Origin: Melanopsichium pennsylvanicum
Taxonomy: Eukaryota; Basidiomycota; Ustilaginomycetes; Ustilaginales
Assembly: GCA_900208305.1 (NCBI GenBank)
Contig: OAPG01000010.1
Location: forward strand, 186,001-250,000
DNA length: 64,000 bases
Direction: 5' to 3'
The notes below the pieces were generated by a model that worked only from the letters and a program-made list of their open reading frames with translations, was not told where the DNA came from and did not search any database. Every line of letters begins with the position of its first letter. The first letter of the stretch is position 1. Below are positions 18,890 to 29,700 of this stretch, piece by piece. The translations under genes and the position numbers were made by a program.

Positions 18890-20956
18890 ATGGCGCCACC
18901 AAGATACATCCAACTCCCTGAGGGTCTCAAGCCTGCCGGCGTGTCCGGTAGCGAGCTGCTTAAGCATGAGCGTTCCAAGTCGTCGTTTGACTCCAAAGCC
19001 ATGGCTGAGTACATACATGGCAAGGACTACCTCGAGCTTCAGCAGCGTCTTGTCTCCATCCTTAGTTCCGACCCCGTCTTTGACAAGTCCTCCGACTATT
19101 ACTACGGCCGTGTTGATAAGTTTCGCAGAGCCATGCTCGTGGACAAACGTCTTGCCCAGCTCGCTGTCGAGCACGGATGGAGTCGCACCGAAACCGCATA
19201 CGCTGAAAAGCTTGCCGACCTCCCTGGCCCAATGGGTCTTCACAAGAGCATGTTCTTGACTACTCTCTTTAATCAGGGCTCCGAAGAACAACGAAAGGCC
19301 TTCTACGAACCTGCCATAAAGTACCAGATCATCGGTTGTTACGCACAGACCGAGCTCGGGCACGGCTCCAATGTTCAAGGCATTGAAACCACCGCCACCT
19401 GGATTCCCGAATCGCACGAGTGGGAAATTCACTCTCCTACCCTCACCGCAAGCAAGTGGTGGATCGGTGGTCTTGGCAGGACCGCTGACCACGCTCTCGT
19501 CATGGCTCAGCTTATCATCAACAACAAGAGCTACGGCCCTCACCCTTTCGTTGTCCCCATCCGCGACGTCAAGACTCGCGAAGCTCTTCCTGGCCGTACC
19601 ATCGGTGACGTCGGCCCCAAGGCTGGATTCAACACCACCGACAATGGTTTCATTCTCTTCGAGCACGTTCGCGTGCCTCACTTCAACCTTCTCTCGCGTT
19701 TCTCCAAGGTCGAGCCCGAGACCGGCAAGTACCTCCCTCCACCTAATGCCAAGCTCGCCTACGGTACCCTGACTTGGGTGCGAGCCAACATTGTTCGTGA
19801 TGCCTCTGCCGTGCTCATGCGAGCCGTAACTGTTGCCATCCGATATTGTGCCGTACGAAGACAGTTTGCCGATCGCGATGCTCCCAAATTCGGCCAGGAT
19901 GGTAAGCCTCTCGAGACCCAAGTCCTCGACTACACCATGGTACAGATTCGTCTCTTCCCGATCCTGGCACAGGCTTTCGCTTTCCATTACACCTCGCGCT
20001 TCATGTTCGAGCTCTATGAGCAAAATCAGGCCAACATTGAGTCTGGCGATCTTTCATTGCTTGCCGACACCCACGCCTCGAGTTCAGGTCTCAAATCTCT
20101 GACCACTCTTTACGCTAGCGACGCCATCGAAGTTTGCCGAAAGGCATGCGGCGGTCACGGTTACTCGATGGCGTCCGGTCTGCCCGATTTCTACGCAAAT
20201 TACTTGCCCAATGCTACCTGGGAGGGTGACTCGTATATGCTCTCGCAGCAGTGCACTCGATACCTCTTCAAAACCATGCGTACCATCAAGAGCGGTCGAG
20301 GCAAGATTGACAAGAATATCACCACCGACTACATGAAGCGATATCTCGAGAACAAGAACGAGACTGCCAGCATTCAATTCTCGGGTGATCTCTATGACCC
20401 CCTCTTCTTTATGCGAGCATTCGGCCACCGTGCTGCTTACCTTACTGAGCAGACCCTCGCTCTCCGTGACGATGCTAAGCGATCCTGGAATTCGCTCTTG
20501 GTTGAGCTGTACCGATGCTCCAAGGCCCACTCGCAGTATTTGCTCGTTCGCAACTTCGGCATGGCTATTCTCAAGGATGAAAAGCTAAATTCGCAGCCAG
20601 CACTTCGTCAAGTGGTGCAGAAGATCTTCTTGCTTTGGGCTTGTCACACCATGGCCGAGGAGTCGGCCGACTTCCTTGCCTCTGGTTACATTGACGGCAA
20701 GCAGTTCCACCTTCTCAGAAGCAAGGTTCAGGAGATTATGGCCGAATTGCGACCTAACGCAGTCGCTCTGGTCGACTCATTTGCGGTGCCAGACTACCTT
20801 CTCAACTCGGCGCTTGGAAGGTCGGATGGTAACGTCTACGAGGCGCTCTTCGACTTTGCTCTCAGGGAGCCTATCAACTCGGCAAAGTGGAACGTCGATG
20901 TTCAGGATTTGGACACCACCGATTTCGACTCTGACTTGCCTCGCGCCAAGCTCTAG
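18890..20956 (+). CDS. POX1: Peroxisomal acyl-CoA oxidase
   Basis: 688 aa, the usual length for this family. It catalyses the first, FAD-dependent step of peroxisomal beta-oxidation, making trans-2-enoyl-CoA and H2O2. An acyl-CoA oxidase N-terminal domain is followed by the FAD/substrate-binding middle domain (CYAQTELGHGSN, about 145-156) and the C-terminal oxidase domain with ACGGHGYSMASGLP near 418-431. The last three residues AKL form a type 1 peroxisomal targeting signal. The ATG at 18890 (context AAGAATGGC) was chosen; the open frame to 18647 is upstream DNA with poor composition. It diverges from the Zn2Cys6 regulator, which might control it, although nothing in the sequence proves that. 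Confidence 0.95.
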   Translation: MAPPRYIQLPEGLKPAGVSGSELLKHERSKSSFDSKAMAEYIHGKDYLELQQRLVSILSSDPVFDKSSDYYYGRVDKFRRAMLVDKRLAQLAVEHGWSRTETAYAEKLADLPGPMGLHKSMFLTTLFNQGSEEQRKAFYEPAIKYQIIGCYAQTELGHGSNVQGIETTATWIPESHEWEIHSPTLTASKWWIGGLGRTADHALVMAQLIINNKSYGPHPFVVPIRDVKTREALPGRTIGDVGPKAGFNTTDNGFILFEHVRVPHFNLLSRFSKVEPETGKYLPPPNAKLAYGTLTWVRANIVRDASAVLMRAVTVAIRYCAVRRQFADRDAPKFGQDGKPLETQVLDYTMVQIRLFPILAQAFAFHYTSRFMFELYEQNQANIESGDLSLLADTHASSSGLKSLTTLYASDAIEVCRKACGGHGYSMASGLPDFYANYLPNATWEGDSYMLSQQCTRYLFKTMRTIKSGRGKIDKNITTDYMKRYLENKNETASIQFSGDLYDPLFFMRAFGHRAAYLTEQTLALRDDAKRSWNSLLVELYRCSKAHSQYLLVRNFGMAILKDEKLNSQPALRQVVQKIFLLWACHTMAEESADFLASGYIDGKQFHLLRSKVQEIMAELRPNAVALVDSFAVPDYLLNSALGRSDGNVYEALFDFALREPINSAKWNVDVQDLDTTDFDSDLPRAKL

Positions 20957-21409
20957 ATACACAACCGCCAGATGTAAATGCTCAAAAATAAGGTTATGGT
21001 TGGAACATTGAAATAGAACTGCACTCTTCCGTTGATTGCACTTTGTGCGTATGTGCAATTGTGCGACGTCATCTTTTGTCTATGCAAGTGCTTCGAAGGT
21101 GAATAGTGTGTGCGCAAGAGCCTTACCAAATGTAAAATGAGTTCGAGAAGCACAACGCTTTCTGAGAACTTGCCTAAGGAGCAGATGACAGTGGCTGTTG
21201 GGATGGGTGGTGCAAGTGCTGAATGCTGTAACGTAATTCACGTACGTATATACTACTATGTTGCTGCTGTCAAGGGAAATGTTATTTTAAGACAAACCGA
21301 AAGCATTGAACAAGCAGGAGTTTTTCAAAAAAAAAAAAAAATAATAATAATAATAATAATGGGTGGTTCAGACATGGTAAGAACCAAATGAGATTGTATG
21401 ATATGCTAA
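20957..21409. other. Convergent intergenic region with A-run and AAT microsatellite
   Basis: Between two convergent genes. It contains an A-tract followed by (AAT)n at about 21327-21360, a likely polymorphic microsatellite. Otherwise I see only presumed 3' untranslated sequence. Confidence 0.6.
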
Positions 21410-23098
21410 TCAGGCTGTTGGTGGATGTTTGCAAAAATGATGAGCTTTGAAGTTTGCAACACGATCTGCAAGCCAACCACTAGTGCGCAATCCGGTACCT
21501 TGATACGACTTGCCGATCTTGATTGCGTCGTGCAACAGATAACAATCGCCATCGCTGTCATTCTCAGTGACCTTGATCCAAAACCACGTGGTGCAGTCTT
21601 TACTTTTGATGCATTGTGCCTTGCAGTTTTCGACATCTTCGGTTCTGCGGCCTTGTTTGACACCTTTTTCCGAGCTACCGAATGCTTCCCAATCCTCTTT
21701 TATCGGGTTGAGTTCCACCTCTGCAAAAGTATGATTGTTGCTGTGCTCAAGGCTGTGCAATGCTTTCTTCAGAGATGGCGGGATGATGTGAGTGAATACA
21801 TCGGAATACAGGATGGTTTCGTTCTTTTGCTTTGTCGCTCGAATGTCTCGCTCCACTGATGAAAGCCATTGTACTTCTTCCGTCTTGAGATGGTGAAAGT
21901 TGAAAATAGGCTCACACCAGTTGTCCTGATTGAAGAGAATTTCAAGAGGTCGTTCACCTTGAAACCTCGATCCTGCATCACCGAGATGCTTGATTTCCTT
22001 TGTTGCCGACTTGCGAAGTGCAATGCTGAGCTCGGCGTCACCGCAGCACGATACTTTGACTTCCGAATCGAACTTGGATGCAAATTGCGGATCTTTTCCA
22101 TAACTTGCTCTCATCAGAGCTCCAGAAATAACATAGGGACAGCCCCCGTTTGCGAACAGCTCCATTTTGCTAAGGAGAATAGAAGGACACCCGAACAATT
22201 GCTCCTTTCTAGCATCTTGAGTGACAAGAAACTTGAACAGCGATTCCCAGAGGACGAAAGTGTCTGCCTCGTAGCCAATGTACCAGTCCGCATTCGGATC
22301 GCGCTTGAAAGCATCCTGCCACATATACAAGAACTTCCATTTGTCCAAATTCCAACCTTGATTAAAATTGCTTGCGCGGAGGTCGTCACCGCTTGATAGC
22401 ATTGTGTGAAGACTGTTGTATCGCTCTGAGAACTCCTTCTCATTGCGAACAACTTCAGACACGTTGGCGAGCGCATCGTGGACAGCGAACGGACCAATTT
22501 GTATGTCTGCATCCGAATATACGAAAAAAGAAGGTCCCTGATCGCCTGCTCGTCCGGTATCATATATCTCGGGGTTAAATGCATCTTGAGCCAGCAGAAG
22601 CTGAAGAGGTAGACGGTCAAAAAGGACAGATGCTCCTGTCTTGAGAACGATCACCGACCTACTCTTGAGAGCTTCGACCTGAGGATCAAGTGACGGGGTG
22701 AACACCGAGCTTTGGTCGTTCCTCGCGTCTTGGTCTCCGGAAGCATATGGCAAAGCTGAAGCCGTGGAAGCTTTCACGAGGTCGAAGCCGCCTTTCATGG
22801 CTTGACTTAGCTGCAGCTTAAGCTTGTAAATTTTGTTTTGGGCAGCGTGGAGTGATTCTGCCTCTTTGCCGTTAAATGCGATCTCGAACGCGCCGACACA
22901 GATTGCTATGATGGAGAGGACCACTATGATGCGTTTGAGGCAAGCGCAACTCCGTTCCTTGGACGTCTGCCGAACAAGGGAACTGCTCGGTAGAAGAGAC
23001 GTCTGCTGATGAGCGTCCCTGTCCTCTTCATCTTCGTCTTTATAGGCTAGTGTCACATGCGATCCCGTGAGTCGCTGCATCCTGAGAGAGTCACTCAT
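21410..23098 (-). CDS. GT31-type glycosyltransferase with C-terminal PAN-like domain
   Basis: 562 aa type II membrane protein: cytosolic acidic tail, one membrane anchor at about 57-75, then a luminal catalytic domain. The pattern VIVLKTGA...FFVYSDAD...WNLDKWKFLYM...WYIGYEADTF matches the large fungal GT31 (galactosyltransferase-like) family; EAD at 277-279 is the probable metal-binding DXD-like motif. The last 75 residues (CKAQC...CTTWFWIK...CYLLHD) look like a PAN/apple module. It probably acts in the Golgi on glycoproteins or glycolipids; donor and acceptor are unknown. The open frame continues 115 codons upstream, but MSDSLRMQ (23098) is a good start just before the acidic tail. A small 5' intron cannot be excluded. 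Confidence 0.8.
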   Translation of the reverse strand: MSDSLRMQRLTGSHVTLAYKDEDEEDRDAHQQTSLLPSSSLVRQTSKERSCACLKRIIVVLSIIAICVGAFEIAFNGKEAESLHAAQNKIYKLKLQLSQAMKGGFDLVKASTASALPYASGDQDARNDQSSVFTPSLDPQVEALKSRSVIVLKTGASVLFDRLPLQLLLAQDAFNPEIYDTGRAGDQGPSFFVYSDADIQIGPFAVHDALANVSEVVRNEKEFSERYNSLHTMLSSGDDLRASNFNQGWNLDKWKFLYMWQDAFKRDPNADWYIGYEADTFVLWESLFKFLVTQDARKEQLFGCPSILLSKMELFANGGCPYVISGALMRASYGKDPQFASKFDSEVKVSCCGDAELSIALRKSATKEIKHLGDAGSRFQGERPLEILFNQDNWCEPIFNFHHLKTEEVQWLSSVERDIRATKQKNETILYSDVFTHIIPPSLKKALHSLEHSNNHTFAEVELNPIKEDWEAFGSSEKGVKQGRRTEDVENCKAQCIKSKDCTTWFWIKVTENDSDGDCYLLHDAIKIGKSYQGTGLRTSGWLADRVANFKAHHFCKHPPTA

Positions 23099-24348
23099 TG
23101 TGTCTGTCTTGTTGAGCCTTGAACTTTCTTGAAGGTGCGAATGTTTCCGACACGCGAATGTTTCTGAAAAGTTAATTGAGATAGCGGGGAGAGAACGAGG
23201 AAGATGGAATGAGTGAAGCTGTGGTGTAGAAGCACAAGCTGACCTCTTCCACGAAGTCGGAGTGCCTTTCAAATTTACATCAGCCTTGGCGGGTCTTCGC
23301 CCAAGAGCATCGGAAATGAAGTCTCCCTCCATGTCTTGCACACGATATGCAGGGGTGGTGGGGGCCCGAAGCAGGCCTCTTAATCTGAACGTCGACACCA
23401 AAAGCAAACGTGAAAGCCCGCCGATCTCACTTGAGAACGTCACGCCATGACTTGCTCAAGATGTCGGGGCATGTGTCCACGAGCGTGGATCTCGTCCGAG
23501 GTGGAATGGTTGTACGAAGGCGATATTAAACGCTGTTGGAGAGCGAAATTAGGCAGGTTCTCAGATATCTTGTTGATAAATATCAATGCCGGACTAGCTT
23601 GTCTATTACATTGCGCTTGGTTCGCTTTGGTTCACGAGAATGCCGTTCAAATTAGGTACAGAGTGAGCTTGAACCTCTTCCAGCTCAAGCATGGGTGCTA
23701 CGTGCCTGAAAATACCGCTACGCTTCACAAAGTACGCAAAAGAACAGCTTGACGAGTGCGCCCGAGCTTGAGTACATGCTGTCCTGACAATCAGAAAGGC
23801 GCAAAGGAAACCAAAACAGAGCAAAAATGCCTGAAAACTGATTTCAAGAACAGCTGACGTTCACGTGCAGAGTGGAGTCCGATATCTTGACACATGCGTC
23901 CCATATCCTCGCAGCTACGTGCTTTGTTATCCAACTGATTGTGTCTGTAGAAACATTGAAACATATCTCAGGAGAATATCGCGGGAAGTCTGTGCAAAAG
24001 CATCACTTGTCGATTAGAAGTTTTAGGCGCTGTAGAAGGCATCATGTCAATTAGGGCGACAGTTTTGGCGTGCATTGACGTGAATATATTCTGTTTTTAA
24101 TCAACATCCAGCAGGCCACGAGCTTGTTCCCGGCTGCAGTGCAAGAAAGACAGGGAAAAACCCAGAGACAAAGACACAGAAAAGACCAAATATAAGAGAA
24201 ACCAATTGATTGCCTAACTCGGAGGAGTCGCTTGCGAGCTCCCAGCCGTGGCCACATGGTGTGCAAGTGGCGTACCGTATGGTGAGACGGTCATGAGCTG
24301 CGGCTGGAGAGCAACGGAAGGCGGGGTCCAAGGGGAAGGCAATCAATG
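23099..24348. other. Gene-free stretch between the glycosyltransferase and the DIRS-like relic
   Basis: About 1.25 kb. It contains the presumed promoter of the glycosyltransferase gene and the 3' end of the tyrosine-recombinase element. No ORF with a recognisable motif was found, and no direct or inverted repeat that would mark the retroelement end. Confidence 0.5.
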
Positions 24349-25363
24349 TCAAATGTCGCGCCAGGCGACGGTGTCGAGGCGCAGAGGAGCTGACGCATTG
24401 GAGTAGAGGGCTGTCTTGGTAGTGGCAGCACGGTCAGCAGCGGACTTGTCGACATAGCGACGGAAGCAGTCGCTCCTCCACCGGCCGAGACCACGGATGG
24501 TGTCGGCGTTAACCCCATTAGAGGCGGCCCACGTTGCGGCGCCTCGGCGGAAGGAATGACCGGAGTAAGACTGTGACGATATGTGACAGGCCTCAAGGCA
24601 CTGTCGAAGCGTGGCAACAAAGGCTGAGCGTGTGAAAGGTTGGCGGCCTTCCAACGTGAAGAGGGGCTCGTGAGGCTCGCGTCTTTTGCAGATGATGGCA
24701 AGCGCAGACACTGCACAAGTGCTAAGGGGGACGGCGGGCGCGGTGAGAGTGACGCCCTGCCGGAACGGATCCGTCTTGCTCGCCGGCAAGGTCACGGTGG
24801 CGTACGAGCCATCAGTGGCAAAGGAGACTGAGGAGATGGTGAGTACATTGGCATCTTGCGCTTCCCAAGTGAGCTCGCCGGAGCGCAGGAAGCAGGCAAA
24901 GGCAAGACAGAAAGCTGCTCTGTACGTGCGTCGGTTGTGTTGTGAGGAGCAGACGGTGTAGAGAGCATGCACAAGTCGCCGGAGGAGGGGGAGGGTGATG
25001 GGCAACTTGGCAATGGGGAGAGGGGTGCCAACGACGCGCTTGAAACCCCGCACAACGCGCTCGAGCCGTTCTGAGTCAAAGGCTGTGGTTGAGAGGCCAA
25101 GGTCAACATGCCAAGACTTGATGACGGCGAGGTCCCGCTTGAGGGTGTTGTGTGTCTTTCCGGACTCATAGAGATGCGCGACCCACTCAATGAGCATGGC
25201 TGGTGTTGCTGGGAAGGGGCGGGCAAGGTGAAGGCGGATGGCGACAAAGGAGGCAAAGTTTGTGCACACTGCAGCAGATCGTGCACGTGTGCTGGTGGCA
25301 AGGCCGTTCCAGAGTAGGAGGGCGGCCGAGGAGGAGAGGCCAGAAGCCCGGACGAAGCTGCTG
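24349..25363 (-). CDS. Tyrosine recombinase of the DIRS-like element
   Basis: The reading frame starts with a segment like SSSAALLLWNGLATSTR before the first possible codon and continues through the core-binding domain (LIEWVAHLYES..., TLKRDLAVIKSWH) into the catalytic domain. Catalytic residues appear complete: first Arg in FLRSGELTW, HSFRR (H-x-x-R), a W in the GRWRS motif and the nucleophile Tyr in FRRYVDKS. It has no stop codon within the domain. It would integrate circular cDNA. The frame differs from the upstream RNase H frame and overlaps it, so expression needs a frameshift or splice, or the copy is damaged. No ATG is present at the domain start. Confidence 0.8.
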
Positions 25364-25793
25364 GGCGGTTGAACCGCAAGAGGGAGTAGGCCCTGGGAAA
25401 CTGCTGCTGGACCAGGGCAAAACGGCGGCGAGAGAGAGCGTCAGCAAGCACATTGTCTTCGGAAGTGACGCGGACCGGGAAAAGGTCGATATGCTGCTGC
25501 AGGCACAGGGCAAAGATCTCCCTGAAGATTACCTGGGTCAAAGGGTCGCGGATGGATCCCTTACGGAGGCCGTGCTCCACGTTCTCGTTGTCCACATGGA
25601 TGACGACGCGACGGGGTCCAGACCAGAGAGGGGAAAAAAGGCGCAATGCCTCTAAGACGGCAAGGGCTTCAAAGAAGCGGATATCCTTCCGGCGGTGGCG
25701 ACGGGAAAGCTCTTTGGAGAAGACCGCCAAGGGAGACTCCATGCTGCCAAGGTGGCCGCCAATGCTCCTTTTGGAGGCATCCGCCCAGATGTG
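25364..25793 (-). pseudogene. RNase H fragment of the DIRS-like element
   Basis: After a TAG at 25796-25794 the minus strand reads HIWADASKRSIGGHLGS, then FFEALAVLEALRLF, VVIHVDNENVEHGL and DNVLADALSRRRF, the RNase H domain of DIRS-type reverse transcriptases. All of the RT palm and fingers that should lie upstream are absent. The frame remains open to 24792 but the sequence after about 25400 is overlapped by the recombinase frame. Confidence 0.75.
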
Positions 25794-25796
25794 CTA

Positions 25797-26365
25797 AATG
25801 ATGAGTGGCGACGGCTGGAGGAGGGAGACGCCGTCCCAGGAGCAGGATGGGCCGGCAGGGTGGAGGACCGGCTCAGCTGCTGGCGGTGCTTTGGGGGGGG
25901 GGGGGGGGGGGGGGGGGGTGGAGGCAGGGCCTGCGGCAGGAGGAGCGCTGGCAAAGCCTGCGGCACTTGCGATGAGGGCAAGGACGCCGGAGGTTGGGGG
26001 GGTGGTGCAGTGACGGGCCAAGAAGCTCGGAAGGCAGCAAGTAGCTCACCGATCTGACCGTTGAGACTCTGCTCAAGTGAGGAGAGGCGAGTTTCGAGTG
26101 CCACGACAGACGCAGCTGAAGCTACGTCACTGCGGTCGCGGGCAGCACGGTCAGGGGGAGGAGAGGCGGTGAGGGAGGGGGAGCGAGACCGTTGAATTGA
26201 GGGCGGACTTGCTGGGGAGGTAACGCGGGTCTCTGAGGGGGGAATTGTCCCCGGGGTTTGCTTACGGCAGCCAGCGCAGTGCTTGACTGGGCGGCCGCGG
26301 ACGCCAATGAAATGGGACGGCGGGACAAAGTGCTTACACCTTGGGCAAAGCTGATTGCCCGTCAT
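25797..26365 (-). CDS. Gag-like ORF with N-terminal zinc-binding cysteines
   Basis: Begins at ATG 26365 with CPRCK...HCAGC (two CxxC pairs, a likely zinc ribbon), then a Ser/Pro-rich region, a short coiled-coil-like stretch (ALETRLSSLEQSLNGQIGELLAAF) and a proline run encoded by a homopolymer of about 26 G on the plus strand (25893-25918). The open frame formally continues to 25652, but from about 25797 on it reads out of frame over the RNase H fragment. This N-terminal zinc/coiled-coil layout fits a Gag-like first ORF of a DIRS/Ngaro element; the identification rests mostly on position. Confidence 0.5.
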
Positions 26366-26795
26366 TGGAAAAGGCGGAGAGTGTGTGGGATGGTGGGCCA
26401 GCGAGAACGACTCATAATTTGATGATCACGGACAAGTTCCAAAAATGCTCAGATTCGATGAAAGGGAGAAGCGGCAACGCGGCGTTTCGGAGCACTATAT
26501 GCTCGCCAACTAAGCTTAGCGGTCACACTCAAGTTCATACATCATAAGTTCTAACGCACCGACTACAACAAGCACAATCGCACAAGCCAATAATGAGCCC
26601 CTAAGTATTCATACATTCCACGAAGAAAAGTAGTGCAATGCCAGCAAGAGTTCTGAACAATGCGTCAAGAGTGAGGTCTTGAAGAAGGATGAGTCGGTCC
26701 ATAGTCAAACGAGACGGACTCGCCTCCTTCTTCCTTCTTCCTTCTCCCTGCTTTGCCGTGAAGGTCTAATTTGCATACAAAATTGGTTGAGCGTG
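26366..26795. other. Gene-free stretch, transposon flank
   Basis: Contains the upstream flank of the DIRS-like element and the 3' region of the fusion gene that ends at 26796. No repeat matching 24060-24348 was seen. Confidence 0.5.
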
Positions 26796-29700
26796 TTATA
26801 GTATCAGCGTGACGAGGAGAGATGCGGCCGACATGGCTGCCATGACGAGCGTAGGCGTTGAGGCAAGCGAAGAGGCGGCAGCATTCGCGGCACTTTCCGT
26901 CGTGCTGATGCGCACAACGTCATTGTTCTGGAAGTCTCTCTTTGCTGCATTCATCAACATCATGAATGCTAGCGATTCCGAACTTGTCTCGCCCTGTCTG
27001 ACGAACGAGAGAACATCGACGACAGGGTAGCCGTCTCGGAACTGGCCGATGGAGTTCAGGGCAGTCGAGACGGAGCGGTAGACCGTATCTGCTTGAGAGA
27101 TCCATTTGTTGTTGGCTGGAGACATGGAGGCTAGTCGGTAAGTGGCATAGGTAATGAGCGCCGTTCCAGCAGTGTCATAGAAAGTAGACGTGTCATTCAT
27201 GTAGTTGTGGAACAACAGCGCTCGCTCATCGAGAAGTGGCCACGAGGCATCGAGAATCTCTTGCATCCAAGTGATCAGATCATTCTTTTGCTGCACCATC
27301 TGTAGCGAAGCTTGACTTTGTTCGATGGTTGCAAGCGTTCTCGCCATACCGGCGAGAACCCAGCCGTTGCCTGTGGCCCAAGCTCCGCCGTCAGTCCATG
27401 TGCGATTATCGGGGATGAGAATGTGACCCCACAAGTTGGTAGATGTGCCGGTGGTGAGACGCATGCTGTCGCGGTAGAGACGAATCTGGTCATAGGCGGT
27501 CTGGAGTAGAGTGTTATTACGAGTGATCATGCCGTAGAACGAGAGGAAAGGAGGCATCATGTAAACGGCGTCGCTCCACAGGGCGGTGGTGGTGTAGCGA
27601 TGGCTGATGGCTCCAGTGAGTGATCTAGGTGTGCGGCGCAAAACCATGTCAAGTGTTCTTCTTGATGCGTTGCTGTAGAATCCAGCACCCATCACTCCAT
27701 TGCTGCGGTTGATCTCGCCATCGAGCCATGCAGCGAGGAGAACTTCAGGGCCAGTAGCCGAACCGTCGAGCGAGCTACCCGCTCCAATCTCTTCGTCTCC
27801 TGTGATTTGGAAAGCGAGTCGGCCGACCATGTCTTGACGTGCAGCCGAGTGGTAGGCCATGGAGATCACGTCGTTGGGTGGACCAGACGCACTGCGCTCG
27901 TGCCCAGGACGATAGGGCGGACCACTGCTTGCAGAAGAGAAAACAGACCAGCCGGGGTACTCGAGTTCGAGAAGAGCTGCTTGGGAGACACCCTGTTCCC
28001 AAGAAGCACGTTGGCCAACAAGCATGCCCATCTTGGCCATGTCGCTCATGGTGTTGTTGATCGAGTTGGCGCGCTTGTGAAGCGGCAAAGCAGACGCAGT
28101 AGGCGCAGTCGTCACGGCGATCAAGAGGCAAGCGGCAACGGCAGCCTTCGCTGCGAGCGAGCGTTTGGGACGCTGATGTAAGACCGACTTGCGAGCGCTC
28201 GAAGCGGGCACTACAGCCACTTGAGCCTCGTCGGCATCGCGAAGGACAACCAGTGTCCCGTTCGAACGGAATGCTCCGAGATCGCCCGTCGCAGACCATT
28301 CATCCTCGCTTCCGTCGGAGCGTGCAACGATGTTACCTCGGACCAGGATCTCGCCGAACGGGTCTCCTGTATGACCCTGCTCCCTGTCGCCCGCGATAGT
28401 GAAGCCAGCATCGGTAGCAATCTTGGACTGCAAGAGCTTGATTTCAGCAGAGACAGAAGGTGGACCCACATGGGCGGGGACCTGCATGCCTCCTGTCTCG
28501 TGCTCAGCAAAGGCCTGCAGATCAAATGCGTGAGTGGAGCTGGCGGGTGCAGTAAGAGCAGCACCAGAGAGCTTTGGAAGGTAGCCGTTGAGCACAGCGC
28601 AGCCGAGGTGAGAGCGGAGAGAGTCGAGCAACGCTTGGGGCACAGTGTCACCCCGACCCGCAATCAGAAGGTTGCGAACACGGACAGCCCCAGTGAGCTC
28701 GCGAGCTTGCTTGAAGACGAGACTGTCAGCTGGACCCTTGCGCGAGAAAGTGCCGTTGCGGAGGGTGAAGAGCTTGTTCTTGGTCGCCCACGAGACGAGA
28801 GAAGCACGACGCGTGCAGGCGGCCAATGCACATGCGAGCGATGATGCTCCCTCAGCAGAAGCGTAGATGAGTGTGGGTTTGGCCGTGACAAACGCGGTTG
28901 ACACAGCAGGGTTGGGATCATCGTAGCTCGAAGTGATGAGACCAGCGGTGATGGCTGCACCTGTGTAGAGCGCGGTGAGAGCGAGTGCAAGGCCAGCAGG
29001 CGTACGAGTAGCCATAAGCGAAGAGGCGGGTGTGTCGAAGGCAGCGCAGGCTTCAACGAACAAGTGGTCGGAGGTGCTGGGAATTTTGTCAGCAGGGAAG
29101 CTAGCGAGCTGCGAGGTGACGCCGGCTATGAGGTTGGCGTGCTTGACTGAAATCCAGAGAGATGAAGCGGCATTCCAGTAGTGTGAGTGGATCTGGTTGA
29201 TAAGCTCGCGGCTGGCGAACTCATTACCGAGTGGCATAGCACGGGTGCCGGCATCGCGGACGGTGTCAAAACCATAGATGCGAAGACGATGTGAGCCGCT
29301 CAAGTGTTGATGAACTCGCTTGTTGGCTTCCTCAAGTTCGGTGGTCGGAACGATGAGGAGTGCAGAAGAGTCAAGGAAGGAGAGTTGCAGGACAGAGACG
29401 ATGCTCTTGGCGGTGGTGTACACGCCGATGACCGATCGAGCTCCATTGCTTGAAAGAGTGTTTGGCAAAGCGTTGACCGACTGTTTGTTTAGCTCTTCAG
29501 GGGATAGTACGACTGTGTGGAAGCGTGATGAATCAGAAGTGTGAGAGCTGGCGAGCAACGCAATGAGGCTTTCGTAGGAATCTGCCTCGGAAACTACAGC
29601 AAAGTTAGTCTGAGTTGGTGGCGCAGAGGTGAGTTTGATGAAGCCGGAAGCAAAGGCAGTGGCGTCGGCTGTAACGTCCTCGTTTGACTTTGTGTTGCCG

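Larger units (their letters stand above)
24349..26365 (-). mobile_element. DIRS/Ngaro-like tyrosine-recombinase retroelement lacking RT
   Basis: Three pieces lie in order on the minus strand: a gag-like ORF, an RNase H fragment and a tyrosine recombinase. The order gag - RNase H - recombinase fits the Ngaro branch of DIRS elements. The reverse transcriptase that should precede RNase H is missing, so gag is fused almost directly to RNase H, consistent with an internal deletion. I found no terminal split direct repeats, so the outer ends are not set and the coordinates cover only the coding pieces. Confidence 0.75.

Noticed and set aside
18884..20023. 379-codon open frame antisense to the acyl-CoA oxidase gene
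   Set aside because: It lies wholly on the opposite strand of a clear gene and has no motif; codon bias in the sense gene explains the lack of stops.
24349..25363. Crypton (recombinase-only DNA transposon)
   Set aside because: An RNase H fragment of DIRS type lies directly upstream in the same orientation, so a retroelement origin fits better.
25695..26057. Gly-rich plus-strand frame over the G-run
   Set aside because: Produced by the homopolymer and antisense to the gag-like ORF.
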